Positions 12,601 through 27,600 of a stretch of DNA of 64,000 nt are shown in pieces (position 1 is the stretch's first letter; every line of letters begins with the position of its first letter). Made by a program: the position numbers and the translations under genes. The notes beneath the pieces were generated by a model. The model saw only the letters and a program-made list of their open reading frames with translations, made no database searches and was not told where the DNA came from. The stretch is from Saxidomus purpurata (taxonomy: Eukaryota > Mollusca > Bivalvia > Venerida > Veneridae): contig JAFMSR010000013.1 of the NCBI GenBank assembly GCA_022818135.1, positions 26,233,281-26,297,280 on the forward strand, in the 5' to 3' direction.

Positions 12601-15600
12601 TAGTACCACTATAAGGGAAAACAATTAATCCAAAGTCTCTGGATTCTTATGAAATCCACTGTGACAGGTTTACAGACACTATGTATCCAAATCATACTTC
12701 ATGCACATGTGAGATATAAAGTCCAATTGGTATTTCCTTAGTTGCAAAACTCATTAAATTTTATACATTTACAACGTGATCTGTTTGAAATTGAAGGTGT
12801 CTCAGAAGTCTGATGAAGCTATTGTTAAATTGTTGAAGAAGTTACTGCATACAGATGGGGGCCAGTTCAACCTGAGACGAGCAGTAGATTCTCTGGAGGA
12901 ACTCTCGGCAAGAACGTATGGACTGCCAGAGGAGGCAGACACTGAACAGACCTCTGCAGTCAGCAGGTATACTTCTAAAACACATTTTTAGTGTTCAGAA
13001 ATGGTCCTGAGTTTGAAGTCTAGGTTGCAGCCATTGGTAGGAGAAATTCTGTAGTTCCTGTAGAGTGACAGAAAGAAATGTATGATGCTGTCTTCGAACA
13101 TCAGTGTAAGAAGTAAACCCAAGACAGCAGTAAAAGAACACACAAGTAGTTCTGAAATCATAGTTAGTAACTGAAAAAGCTTTCACTGATTAGAAGTTTG
13201 AACTCAATGAAAATGGTTTGAAAGTGAAGTTAACCAACTTTCACATTCAGAATGAAAATCGAGCAGTCATTGTGCATTGCATTGATTTCAAGTTAATTTG
13301 TATTTCTATTGTTTGTTGTTCTTGTTCTGTCTTCATGTCCATTTTTAATTTTCAGTATTTTGTCAAGGGATATGGTACAAGTTATTGGTGCTCCTGAATT
13401 ATTTAATCGTGTCACTATGGGAACAAGTGCTGCAGTCATATCTAGAGAACTCGCAATCCCACAGTACATCTCTATGGTGCAAAATTTGCCACTTTTACCG
13501 GACACAAACAAAAACCAGGTTTACCCAGTTGACATATTTTTACACTTTGAGGCCGAAGGATACAGGAAGTTGATAGAAACAATAACAAATGATCTGACTC
13601 TGCTTCAAAGGAAAGCCAAAGGAGAAATTTTGCCGTCGCCCGAACTTAATGAAGTTATTTATTCTATAAATAGAAACATTGTGCCAATGTCATGGACAAG
13701 CGTAGGTTTCCAGTCAGCCATAACCATTTCTGATTGGTTGAATGAATTATCAGTTAGATTGAAAGTGCTTAGATCGTACATTTTGGAAAGTAAGCCAGCA
13801 ACATACAATCTATCAGTATTTTTACGGCCAGACAGGTTCCTAGAGTCAGTGAAACAGACGTATGCGAGGAAACAGTTCAAGGACATTGACTGTGTAGAGT
13901 TCAAGGTTGAGGTGAGTAGTCTAAGACAGTGTGTTGCTTTAGTTCACAAAATTCTAGATTTTCTGTATATTCTACATCTAAAAATATGTTCTTCACAATC
14001 AAGCTAAAAAAAATTAATTAGTATAATTATAAACTAAAAATAGGTGTTCAACTTTTCAATTTTTTTTCCTATTTGGCAGACTAAGTCTAATATATTTATA
14101 TCCAAAACTAAGAGTTTGGAATTTATCACACAAGACTTCTTTTAGTAAATAATGTGATTTGTTGGAGGTCAGTTTTTAAAGATAATAGAACACAACAATG
14201 TTTTTGCTAGGTAGATATCAAGAGCCAAGTACAGTATATTAAAAGAATATCAGGAACTTCCATCCAGGGCTGCAAATCTCCTTTTCTTTTAATGACAAGA
14301 GTTGTTTCCCTTAGATAATGAAAGAGATTTTTTGTAATACAGGTGTATCTCATAAGTTTCTACCCCCCTATCATGTTTGCTATCTTTATATCAGAGAGAT
14401 AACCGGATTCTGTGTTACCTGTTGATAATGTCAGCACAATTTGTCATGCCAGTCATTATAGGAGATTTGGAACACCATTTATCTTTGGTAAATAAATATA
14501 ATGTCAGCCTGTTGCTATTACAAAACAACAGAAAAAATATTTAGGGGAAACATCCATCTATCTTTCAACCTTTATCTGATATACCAGTTCCATTTGTAAA
14601 AGTAACAATATTATCTATAACAACTTCAGAGGTCATGCTTATACTGGAAAATATAGATTTGATTGTTGCTGCTATAAAATATTGGATTGAACTGTTCTTG
14701 AACTAACTGATCAAGATTTAAATTCGATTTGTCACTAATAAAGCTATTCACACACTATGTCATAAATACAAAAAAAGTATTTAGACATTCAGGGCATTTT
14801 ACCTTCTATATCAGAGGTCGGTATAGGGCACCTACCCTAACTAAAATTTCTTTAAAATCTTGCAGTTTTCCCCAAACTGTAATTTTACACCAGGATTTTA
14901 GTGTCCCCTTAAGCTAATAATCACTTCTATATTTCCCCAGATTTAGGGGCTAGAGCGCCTTCCCCGAACTTGGCAAAAATGCCCTGACATTACATATCTA
15001 CTGTTCTTTTTATGTGAGATAATTGGGAGTTTCTTTAATTAATGAAGGATGGGATCTAGTACTGGTCTACAGCAGCAGACTGTACATGGCTAAAATAATG
15101 TTAAGAATCTCTTCAATGTCTTCTCTGCATTTTACAACATCCTCTTCCTTGGATTCTCTATGAAATGACCTTGGATAGTTCCCACATGAAGGAATTCTCT
15201 TTAGAAAGTTAGGTCAATTCCAACAGACTTTATTGTATGTTCTCCTTCAAAATTTTACTCTGAAATTTCTAATTTAAACAGAAGTTTTAAGGGTGCATGA
15301 CCTTTAAAATGTAACAGGTGATGGGTTATAATTTTTCCAGGATATTGTACCACACTGCAATTAATAATCTATTTTTAAAAAGAGATGTAGTACAAAATGA
15401 TGTTTAAAGTTAGCAATTACTGGAGAATATGCTCTCCACCTAATAACAATAATCTCTGTGCTGAATGATTTATTTTATCCTTTCTTTCTCCACTTAATTA
15501 AACATTTTCTCCTACTGATTCCTGGGAATGCATATCTTTATGCCTTACCTCAGTTTATTAGGGAAAAAAGTACCTGTGAATTACAAGCTCACCTTTTATT

Positions 15601-18600
15601 TTACTTGTAACATTGTAGCTTTCATCAGCAGGTCTGCATTTCACATTAGTGTCATTTTGTAGATGTTTTCCTGACATTCCACACAGGTTATGAGCATACA
15701 TGTACATTCTCTATTCATTGTTCAAATCAGATAGTGTGCTAGGAGCCAACATATTTAGGCTACCAGTGAAGGAAAAAAAATTGTAAGAAGGTTTCCGTGG
15801 TTTGAAGATCCGCAGCTTTGAGAGACATCTTTATTTTTCGGTATACGTTAAGTCTGTATACTGAAGATCTAAGCTAAGATCCATCACAATATCAATCAAT
15901 TCAATTCATTTCAAATTTATTTTACAGGCATAAGATCTTATACATAATAATTGTTTTATACAAATAATTCATAGACAATAAAGACATTTGATGCATAGAA
16001 TTTGACATATAAATAAATAGCATGATAGAACAATTGTTGTATATTGCCATTAAATAAATAAATAAATAATATTGCACTTGATCTTATGCCCTAGAATGAC
16101 CCACTAAATCTAGATAAATCACTTATTTCCAACATTATATCAAAATGTCTCTTATAATGAAGTATCTAATAAGACTTCAACAGCCACAGTAAATAGTTTA
16201 CAATTACTTTCAATTTTCAAAGAAAGATGACTAATTATTGACAAATAGTTTTGTACCAACTCTGAACACAGTTTCTCTCAGGCTCAAAGTTTGATGGCAC
16301 TGGGAGGTTGTTTCCATATAGATTAATAAAGGATCCATAAAGGGAAAGCTCTTGGACTTCTTCTCCAGAACCGAACCGCCCAGATAGTTGATGAGAATTA
16401 TTATGTAGTGGTTATTTACAGAGGTTGTGTTTAAATCATGCCCCATTGGTCAGTATCAGACTTTGCTTTACAAAGACTTGAATTGGGGAAACTTTGACAA
16501 TCTTCATTTTAGAGCAAACAATCTGCTGGAAGGGATTTTGAAATTGTAGAAATTTTTGTTTGTTGCATTTTACCAAGTTTGGTCAAGACATCAAGTTTCC
16601 ATTTTATATGTTTGTATAGAAAACTGACAATATTTTTGCTAGAAAATAATGGCTGTGATTCTATGATTAAACTGAAAGTTGTTTCTAAAGTATTACATCC
16701 AAGTGGACAAGCTACAGTGGTGGGCCGTTAGGACACTATTGTTCAGTAACTACATCCCTTGCTGGGATAAATGATAGAATTTATTTATGAACACTTTTTA
16801 TCATGCACACATGTCACTTTCTGATTAACTTTTGGTCAATAAAAAATGAAATAAAGAAGTATTAGATTGTTGAGAGATTTTGTACAGATAGTGTCTCAGC
16901 AGCTTTCAATCACTGATAGATGTTTTGAACTGAAAAGTGCAGTAAGTGTCTTCGCGACTGCCCATTTCACTGCCACAAGAGAGGTAAAAAGGTGCATGCA
17001 GATGGGAAAAATGCAGGAAAAACAGGTGGCAGTTTAAAATTGTGCATTTCATTTCAGAAAAAGAAATTGGCAAAGCCTTGCAGCATTAAGGAAAGATCTG
17101 ATCGGATTAGATAGAAATACAAATAATGTTTAAGTTTTGGATCTGATAAAATCATGCAGACATAAAAAAGAACACTTACATATTAGTAATTTCATCTGTA
17201 GAAAAGTGGCAGTTTTTTATTTCTTGATGAAAAATTATAATTTTATTAAGGCTGATTTAAATAGTTAATACTCTCACAGAATACCGTCTCTTATATGTAA
17301 GACTCTCTTCTTAATGATAGGGATCAGAAAATCACCCTGTAAAGAAAGGATTTCTGCAGGAAAATTAGATTGCAAAGATCAATTGAAATAAATAGGAACA
17401 GAAAATAGTAGTCCTGAGTGGACAAATTGGTAATAAACTAACTGAGTAACATTTATAGCAGTGAGATGTTTTAAGGCTTTTGGAAAAATGTTAAATATTT
17501 ACTTAGGCTTGGGTAGTGTAGTGAGGATGAATATGAATTACTTAGTGTCTATCCTTTACTTTCATTCAATGAAAATGCATAAAAATTCAAAAAGTTAAGC
17601 CAAGGCAAATCTTTTTTTAATTTGTCAGTTGAACATGGTGGGGGGGGGGGATGTCTTGAACTTGTGAGTGAGCAGATGGAGTGAATTAACTGGTGCTATA
17701 GTTGAAGAGGTGTGAATTATTGTATGCACTAAGTACATACAGCTGACAAGACATGACCAGGCAATCATACAGTATGGGGTATGGTATGTGTTGTATTACA
17801 ATAACCCACATGTTATAATGTATATAAGTTCCAAGTAACGCTGAAATAATAGGTGATAAGTCAAACTAATTGTTGGGAAATGGCAGGGTTAATGATGTAT
17901 GCAGAGAGTAACAATAAGGCATGGAATTTCGGCTTAATTAAGCTCAGTTGTGAAGCTCATGAACTGTTGAACAGTTATCATGAGGCCCTTTATGAGTTTA
18001 CCAGCATTTATTATCTCTCTCTGATTTTGATGATTTATTCTTCAGGATTCTGTTTTTTACATTCACTGCACTTGTGGCATTACTATATTGGTTTAGAAAT
18101 TGCTGTATAAAAGTGGCAATTTATTTTTTAATTAATACAAGAAATTTCATAGAAGTTACATAAAATAATAACATAACTGAGAACAAAAGCTAATTACATC
18201 ATGAACAAGAAGAGCTAAAATAGCAGAATAGTGGCTTAATGACATCATGAAAAATGAGAAGCCTATATTTCTGAAACTTGTATATTTACAGTCTGTAACT
18301 TTCTTAGAATTTTATGAACTTAATATTATAGACAGAAATTTATGAGAGGACTTCATTATGATAATTTGGCAATAAATCAGTTAGCAGTAGGCTGTGGAAA
18401 TCAGTGTTCAGTATGCCAGAATGAATTGATCTAATAAAATTTGGCACATTTACTATTGTGAAATCTGATGAAAATAAAATGACAGATCCAGTTCCAGACT
18501 TTGAAGTAAAAAAAGAAACATCAACATTTTTGGCAGTTGTGAAGATTCTAGATGTTAGGGAGGGTTCCAAAATATTCTGTCTGACTTTATATACAAATGT

Positions 18601-21600
18601 AGTTTATAATGTACGTAATACAAAACTGTTATGCCATAAAACCAAGTCGAGCAAAGAACTTCTGAATGTTTATCACATAAATGAAGAGCAAAAATAATGG
18701 TTTTCCATAAAGTCTTGTTCCCGGAGTGAAGGAGGTATGACAATCATGTCTTCCTGTTTTATTAGCTACCTCCTAGGCTTAGGGAATGTTAATTTAGGTA
18801 AGTATGTTTCTCTCTCCCTGGCACCTGAGATACAATAGACACTGCTCAAGATTCGTTGGATAAGATCATTCCCATCTTCTTTGATAATGATTTTGGACAC
18901 TGTTGTAGAATAGGTGATATTTGGAGGAAACTAGATTTTGCATTTCTTGTGTTTTGTATGGTATTGTAGTATCAAGTAACTGGTGTAAGATATTTCATTC
19001 ATATTAAAAGTACCTGAAACAAAATATTATATTGAATGTGCTGTAAAAAAAAGTGATATTCGAAAGAAAATAAAGATTTAGTATGTCTCGTTTTTGCTTG
19101 GTACTATAAAATGAGGGTGTATCTAAGAACTTTCTGAGAGTTCTGTTGTCATGATTTGTTTTTGACATTAACTAAAGTTTTAAACTTAAAAATTACACTT
19201 GTTTTGTGATAAAAAGATTTGACTTTACTGTTGTTGAAAATGAATCAGTTACCAACTACCAGATATCCTTCCATCTCCTTCTGCTGTTTTGCCTAACTCT
19301 GCTACCATCACATGTCACAATTGGCTTTTCATTGACATTTCTTGTTAAACCAGTTTCTAGGAGTGGGGTTGGGGGGTAAGATTTGCTCTATATAAATCGT
19401 AAGGAGAGATTTACCCATTAACAGTAGTAGATGAGATAGATGCTGACTGACATATTTTCACCTTCAGAGATAATTGGTTTGGACATTCCACTGACAGGTA
19501 CTAGGACTGTTGGCTAGCACTTTGCATTGTATCAATTCTTTTACTGTTTTCTGCTAGATGAAACAATTATAGCCTGCAGCTTGTGAAAAAAGAAAAAGAC
19601 GAAACATGATTATATTGTAAAGCAGTTCCCCTAGGTGTTCAAGTGGTTTAGAGTTGCTGTAAACTCTTTATATTAGATTGAGTGTCATTGCTTTCTAGTC
19701 CTGCTAACTATCTCTAAAATGAAAGTAGAAGGTTGGCAGTATCTAATGGAGGTTATAGGGATCTAGTACTGGTTCTTGCCATGAATTATGGTTAAGTGTA
19801 CTACCCACCTGAAAAATGACAGAAATACGATTGAAACAGACGTTGAACTCATACAACACATATACAACACATAAGCAGCCATGAATGCAAGTTGTTGTTC
19901 AGACATGTTTCCAACTCCTATAATTCTTCACCGTTCCTCTATAAGTACTGGTACACCCAGGAGTAACTTGGACATTGTAGAATCATGAACTTACAGGTGG
20001 TATTAGTATGCAATTTTCTGGACTAAGAGAGATGAGTTTGTGATCAGACTTGCCACTCGGGGTCTGTTAAAAGACTGGGAAGTGAGTCTTGGCACCCGTG
20101 TAGGTTCCATGTACTGGTTTCAATATGCCTTAATTGCCTTTATGCTCTAGCATTTTCCTGATTTCCGTATGGCAAATTGATAAAAACTTGCTTTACACAG
20201 GAGTACAAATAGAAAGGGATATAAATGTTGTCAAGTCAAGAATTGTCAGAAAATCTAAAAATGCTTTTTTGTTTGAAAGATGAAATATAAAATTTGGTAT
20301 GTTAATGAAATCTTTGTCAACTCTGAATATACCTGTGGATCTTTATTTACAAGATAGGATTCTTTGAATAATCCTTGTTTAATTTTTGTTGAGATGAAAG
20401 AAACTAGTATAATTATTTCTATTAGGTGGAGTGAGCTCCATAATTATCTCTTGTGTCCCAGTCTGATGATTAATTGTTTTTGAACAACGCACAATATTGG
20501 AATCTTAATTACGGTCCTTTGATATTTTTTGTTTATTCCATACATCTTCTGTAAAAACCTATGAGAATGCTGCTTGTAAGAAAAATGCCTATGAGGTTTC
20601 ATCATAAAAGAATTTGTTTGTTATTTGTTTGACATTTAATATGTTCCCACTCTCTTGATGGAAGTGTACCTACCTGTTTAAGTTCCTGGAATATTTTACC
20701 TATGGAGAAAATCTTTTAAGTAGTCACTTTTGAATGTATTTTTCTTCTTTTCTTCTAAATATCTACTAGGTAATAGTTGCATTTCCTGCAGCAGACAGGT
20801 TTAATTAAGTTGTGGGGGTATTTGTAAGTTATCATAATTTTCAGTAATTATCTACTTCTCTGGGTAATAATATGTTAGGATGATATTGTATTTGTCTTTC
20901 AGAGAAAGTTCTGAAAAAAAACGAGTTATAATTTTAATTAGAATAGGAGAACAGACTTGTGATTTGAAATCACAAAGCCTGTTCACCTTGTTACCTTGGT
21001 ACTTAATTGAAAATGACAGTAAAAAATAATTTCACAACATAATTTTAGGAGAAAAAGATATATACATTTTGTACATGTATATGTAAAAGCTTTTGAAAGT
21101 AAGTACCAGTATATGAAGAAAGGTCAAGGTCAAACATTTTAGTTACAACTTTGTACGTATTCTGTATCTCCTAATACCTTGGAAGATTTTAACGAAACTT
21201 TTAATAAAGTGTAGACATGCATTGCCAGGACAGTTACTGTATTTTAACAAAACTTCAAACATTTATTTGATTAGTCCTGAAAATCCCTGTGTAAAACCTT
21301 CATCTAAATGTCACTTTAAAGTCAAAGTCATTTTCAATTTAATTCCAGTCATGATAAGTCACCTGAAAGCATTTCATAAAGTTTGGATCAAATTTTATTT
21401 TTCAATGTGATATGCTAGGCTGGGCCCATTCTCAGGTATGAAACCCATGTAAAATGAAGATTAAGGACATTTCAGGTGTTAAATTTGTCAAACTGAGGAT
21501 TTTGATACACTTGAATCAGGAATTCAGAAGATTTGAAGCTGGGCTTAATCATTCGAGTGGCAATAACCATTTATATATCTTGAAAAAATATATGACAAAG

Positions 21601-24600
21601 GGGATATGATAATAAAAAGAAGTTTTTAAAGTGTAGTATGCACGCACCAGTGTAGAGCAGTAAATTAATTAGATGACTAAAACCCTGTGGGTCATTACAG
21701 CTGAAGTGAAGAGGGTGGGATTCTGAAGTGATAAATTCAATATGATCTACCTAAAATAAACTTGCAGGCAGCCTCCGGAATCTGGAGCCAATTATCAAAC
21801 TTATTAAAACTCCTGGTAAATCAGTTTGCAGTCTGGTTTTATGACAACTTCAGTGCATAGCAATTATTCAGAATATAGAGTGTCAATTTTTTGTCTTGTA
21901 TTGTGGTTTTGCATCTAAGGAGATAAATTGGCAGTTCATCTACTGTTTAGACTTCTGAATACTTTTACAGTGAGGTTTTCATTACAGTGGCACTTTCATT
22001 ACATGTATATGCTAACTGATTACTTTTATGAGTGTTCAGCAGTATGTGTACCAACTTAAGGGATCATGGATTAATGGTTAAAGTCCATTGGCTGGATTCA
22101 AACCCCTTCTTGAGTAGTTAACCTACACTCTACCCCCAAGCCATAGCATTGCCCACTTTTATTGTTCTGCAGAACTGAATCAGGATTTCATGCTTACACG
22201 GGTGCAACTGTCAGTGAGGCAAATTGTTGGAGACCTTGGTTTTAGTAGAACAGAATAGAACAGATGATTTATTTAGTCATATGCATAAAACAGTGTCTTG
22301 ACATTAACCCCACAGGTATTGGGACAGATCTATATTCATCTTTTATAAGTATATTCTATATCCAAAACATGTTCAATGGTTCTCTTTTTAACAGAATAAC
22401 AGATAACTAGCAGAAAGAAAATCAAATATGCTTATAAAAGATAAATATAGATGTGTTAACCCTACTACATACAACAACATGATGGCAACAATGACGATAT
22501 AATGATATTGTTTGTGTGAAACTTTTTCATATTCTGTTGTTAGAATACTTGTAAAAGCAACATTTGATAGATTTATCCTTTGATTCAGAAATAGATCTAT
22601 TTGTCAAATAATAAAGAAAGTAATAACTGTAGTAGTTTGGACACAAGATTCTATACCTTCCTGCAAATAATTACTGTGATTTCAAAAATAACAGTAAATT
22701 ATGAAATAACAGTAAATCATAAAATAACAGTAAACATAAAATAACATTAGATCATAAAATAACAGTAAATTATGAAATAACAGTAAATCATAAAATAACA
22801 GTAAATCATAAAATAACATTAGATCATAAAATAACAGTAAATCATAAAATTACAGTTAATAAAACTTTGAGTATTATGTAACAAGCATTGTATAGATTTA
22901 TTTTCAGCCCAAGCAAGAAATGAAACAAATTATTTCCAGAACTAGATAGTATATACAGATAATTGTTACATCTATGATTACAGTAAATTACCATAACCTT
23001 TATTAATAAGGCATGTAGCTGAACAGTATTGAAACCATATTGTTTCACTTTCTGGTGGTGATCAGAATGAAGGTGGGACAAGCTTCTTCAGTATGCATGT
23101 AGAATGTGAACAATATTGACAGATGCTAGGTGAGGAGTCTGGCTGACTGCCTTGGGCATGACAGTAAAAACCACCAACAATAATCTCTGATACCTATTAC
23201 TGTAAATGTTACATTGACAATCTGGAATGGTTCCATACTTCTTGCTAAATAATGACACTAAGTCATAAAAATTAATGGAAGTAAGTTTTTTTCTCCCCCC
23301 TTAGTATACTGCAAACATTTTTTGCACAATATTTTTTATCCAAGCTGTCTTTCCTTATTGCCATTTCCCCGTGAATGATATATCACATCAACATATTTTT
23401 CTCAGGGAATGTAAATATATAAAAGATAGAAAAAAATGAAGATGAAAAATCTGTTTCAGAAAATGTTATTCAACTTATAGAAAACATGCCATTGATTACA
23501 AGGATTAACTGCTGTTAAAGTTCAGTTTAATTTTGAGATGAATTATTGGAAATATCATTTTTCAGTCAATCAACACTTAGTTTGTGATTATCTGCCCACT
23601 TATTTCTTGCACAGTTCTCTCCCTTGGCTGCTGAAAATGTTAGATGATCCAGCCCTGGTAGAAAAAAAAGGGCTGAAATTATTTTGATTGGAGTTTTAAT
23701 GGAATGTAATATAATCTGGCCTGATTGGGAGGCTAAGCTACCATTATAAATACTTGTATAGATATACAGCATTTCAACCATCTGAGTTTCTCAGAAAATA
23801 CATTTTTTCCCTCTAGGGATAATGATTTTAACTTTGACTGACAGTACAAAAATAAATCTTCACATTTTCACAGATGGTTAAAGCATCAGCAGTAAATTGT
23901 TCAACGGAACATCATGGCATTTTCTGAGTTTATTTCAACTCAGGTGTGAAAAGGCCTGTTCTCTCTAGCTGTTCTTTCTTCTTAGAAGTGCGATAAAGCC
24001 TGTTTCCTAAATGTTTGGTAAAATAATCTTTTCCAGTTTTTTTTTCTTGAAAGGTAAGAAACAAAAAATTCAGGGTACATTAGTATGTTTTTCCATCTGA
24101 AACCTAGTTTCACTGGTTTCATTGCAAACAGTTGGTAGGTAAAAGTAAGAGTTTTGGTAGTAAAAAGTTCAGACTTGTGAAGTCAGAGACCTGCTCTATG
24201 CATTGGGTAGGTGTTATTTTCAGTTTTTTTGCATCATGTCCCTGTCAAAGTTAGAAGCTGTGGCATCAGATGAAGTGTTACCTTCTGCTGTAATGAGCTG
24301 AAAAAGTTTGTTGGAAGACATCCATAAAACTGTGCAGACTTAATTAACACTATGTCAGCTGCAGTACCGGTATTTGGTACTGAGAGTAAAAATAATTGCA
24401 CATGTACATGTATTAATTACAAGTACCGTCATCATAGAGTTTTTGAGCGGTAACTTACATGGAGGCATACTTTAGCGTACAGTGTCAGTCATGCTGGAAA
24501 TACTAACATGGCATCTGTAGGAGTTGTGTCAGCTTTCCAGGGCACCTTTATCAAGTACAGCAACTTTGCACATAAAATGACATACCAATTGTTACATCAA

Positions 24601-27600
24601 GGAGAAAGGCATGGAAGTCGGATGCCTCTCTGCTTAGACATTAACAAAAAACTTGAAAAAAAACGACCTAGCGACTGTAGGTTTCTGGTAAACAGGTATT
24701 TGTGTAGGAGGGGCGCTAATAATGTTTTGTAAGATTTTAGAGATTTTCACTGTCTCTTACTCCGTAATTTTTCATTATTTGATGGATTAATGCTATTCTT
24801 GGCTGTAATTGCAGACATTCTGCAAACATTTCAAAGGTTGGGTGCATTTTAGCCATAACTGATTTGAAATGAAAAAGGATTTGCGACTGCTGTGCATTTA
24901 GTCACTGGTCTGTTTTTCAGATTTTGAGCCTACTGTTGAAACTGATTGATTGGTTCTTGAGTGATCTCTTCTTTGTGAATATTTACTTATGTGTTTAAAA
25001 TATTATAAGTTACTGTTAATTAGGATAATGTAACAGTGAAGTAATAGATATTTGTGTACACAAAAGTTTATATTCATTTCATAAAAAGGTAGATCAAGAC
25101 TTACTGTGCAAGAAAGATTTAATCTGTTACAGTATATTATGTGATGAATTGTTCACATTAATATTGGACTCTTCTATTGCCTCACTTTCACATTCTCCTA
25201 AATAAACTGTACTACCTGGTAAAATAAACTGAGTCCCAGAATAATTTATGGCATTGATTTCATTGTTCAGTAATTCTAAGTGTAGGTCATTTTACAGAAG
25301 CACATAAATTAGCAACAGTAACCATACAAGGAGTGGTGCCAGTGATGTTAAGGTAATGATGTTAGTAGCTACACCTGGAGGTTGTGTGTTCACTTTTCAG
25401 TAGGGGTCACAACTATATACCTTATAAGACGACAGTTATAGCTGGTTTTTATGTTTATTCCATGAGCTTTCTTTGCAATGGAGCTAAACTAATTTGGCAG
25501 AAACTTTAATAAGAAGACGGTGAATTTTTGGAACTAGTCACCATAGACACTAAACATCAAACTGACTGAAATGTTTATTACCTGTTATCTTCTATCAGGT
25601 AATTGGAATAAAGTACATTATGGATCCCTCCTACCAATTAGTTGTAGTTTTTGTAGCAAAAGGAAAACTCATCAACCATTTCTTTTTCATGCATGAGTGA
25701 TGGAATCTTATTGGGAAGCAGTTGTTGCATAAGATTTCTACTGTGTCAGGTGTTTTCAACACTAATTGGAAATCTGTATTGTCGCTCTATTAGATTTACC
25801 TCTAGATTTCGTATATTCTGCGGAGAAGAATAATTGTGCTGTGGAACATCGCATATAGTGCTTTCTGTCTCATAATTTCCAGGGAATTAGTTGGTGCCAC
25901 AATCCACTTTGCTTTGTTATCGTGATAAATATTAACAACTGTTGAATCTTACTGGTAATAGCTTGCAAGCTCTAAGATGTAAGAAAAATGTCTTACTTTC
26001 ACAGAATTCTAGCTCATCTAGCTGAGCAGGTGTTTAATTATGGACCAAATTAAATTTGTTAGACCCTTGATGCTTTTACATTCTAGCTTCAGTCTTCATT
26101 TCCTCACCAGCATTTATCATATTTAGACATTCTAATCTTTGATTTTTTTATTATTTATTATTTAGACATTTAATTTATAAATTTTTAGGTTCTGGTACAA
26201 GGCCCTTGTTTTAACAGTACTGATACTGTTGCGTATTTGACACTGTTTACACTAAAGACTATAGTAACTACTTTTTGCAATTTTGACTTTAGGGCAGATT
26301 AGATCAGAGGGTTTAGAGTGAAACCATCACGAGCACCTTTCATTGCTTCATCAGTATCTGATTCTATTTAGACAGAATAATCATGAATGGGTTGTTTTAG
26401 GATCAAGGTAGACATACAAAGTCTTTAACTAATTCAAATCCCTATAAATAAGGTATTTTTTAATACCTGGAGAAATTCAAAGAAAGAAAAAATTCTATCC
26501 AAGCTCATCTCAACATCTCTCAGTAGAGTCTTGTAAACATACTTTCAAAATGATATCAAAATATAGTTTGACTGTTTGAAAAGACTCTCAAGATTCTCAC
26601 AGTTACAAAAATAATTAATAGTTAATTAATAATTAATAGAAGAGGTGCCAGATATGATATTTTGTGCAAGGTTTTTTAACAGAAAAGACTACCATTATTC
26701 TACCACTTGCTATTATTTGATCCACTCATGAATTATTATTTGATTAAATCCATTTGCCTGTACTGTTACAGCAGATGCAAAGTTGGTAGGTTTTTGCACA
26801 GCCAGGCTCATATATTCCAACATTTTAGTTCCCATCAAATGGATCCTGCTCTTTCAGTAATGATGGAAGTAAAAAAAAACTTGTAATTCATTATGTGAAG
26901 TACTACTATGTTTGCAAAACATTCCACCTGGTTTTGTCATTGTGAATATAACCTCAAGGAGTTAGAAAATATTTGCTGACTCCTAATGTTTTGTACCAAA
27001 TAGAATTCTTGTTTTTACAACAGCAACAGGTAAATCATCATCAGTATTTTTTGCTGTCATGACGAAGGAACTAAACCCTAATTACAGTTGCAGTGATGAC
27101 TATCACTAGATTGAATGTGTTGAAAAGTGTCTTTGATCTTTATGAACAGCTATAATATTTTTCATTCATCAGAGAGTTGCCCAACCCATTTTATGAGTTT
27201 TTCATGTGTAGGTATGCCATCAACAAGATAAATATATCTGTCCACAGGGATGGAAAATTCATTAAATATGATAAACCACTAGAAAAACATTAATGTGCTT
27301 GTTTCAAAATATTGATGTAATACTTTTTTTAGTAGTGGTTAAATTGAACAATCTGCTGGTCAGCATACATTTTAAATTTACAAAGAACTTTTATACTTTT
27401 GACATAGTAAAATGTTATTCTATTCAGTACAGATCTTTTCTGCTCTACTCTACTGTAGTCTGGTCGGTTATATTCTTGTCTAGTCTAGTCTATTTGTTTT
27501 AATCAATTATATTCTGTTCTGTTCTTCTATTCTGTTCTTCTATTCTGTTCTGTTCTGTTCTGTTCCAATCTACGAGTGGTAGTTTGATACAGACTAAGTG

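Noticed and set aside
13293..13904. Minus-strand frames over dynein exon 14
   Set aside because: They are shadows of the conserved plus-strand exon.
17853..18110. 85-codon plus-strand frame in the last dynein intron
   Set aside because: No domain, no codon pattern and no splice context; expected by chance in 15 kb of AT-rich DNA.
22055..22160. Possible tRNA-like A and B boxes (TGGTTAAAG, GGATTCAAACC)
   Set aside because: The boxes are too close together and the stems do not pair; at best a decayed SINE.
22686..22860. Array that at first looks like a CRISPR
   Set aside because: Units are contiguous and 18 bp long without unique spacers; the genome is eukaryotic.
25336..25460. Possible tRNA-derived SINE
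   Set aside because: The B box (GTGTGTTCACTTTT) is too far from consensus to support a call, though the general wording resembles other mollusc SINEs.
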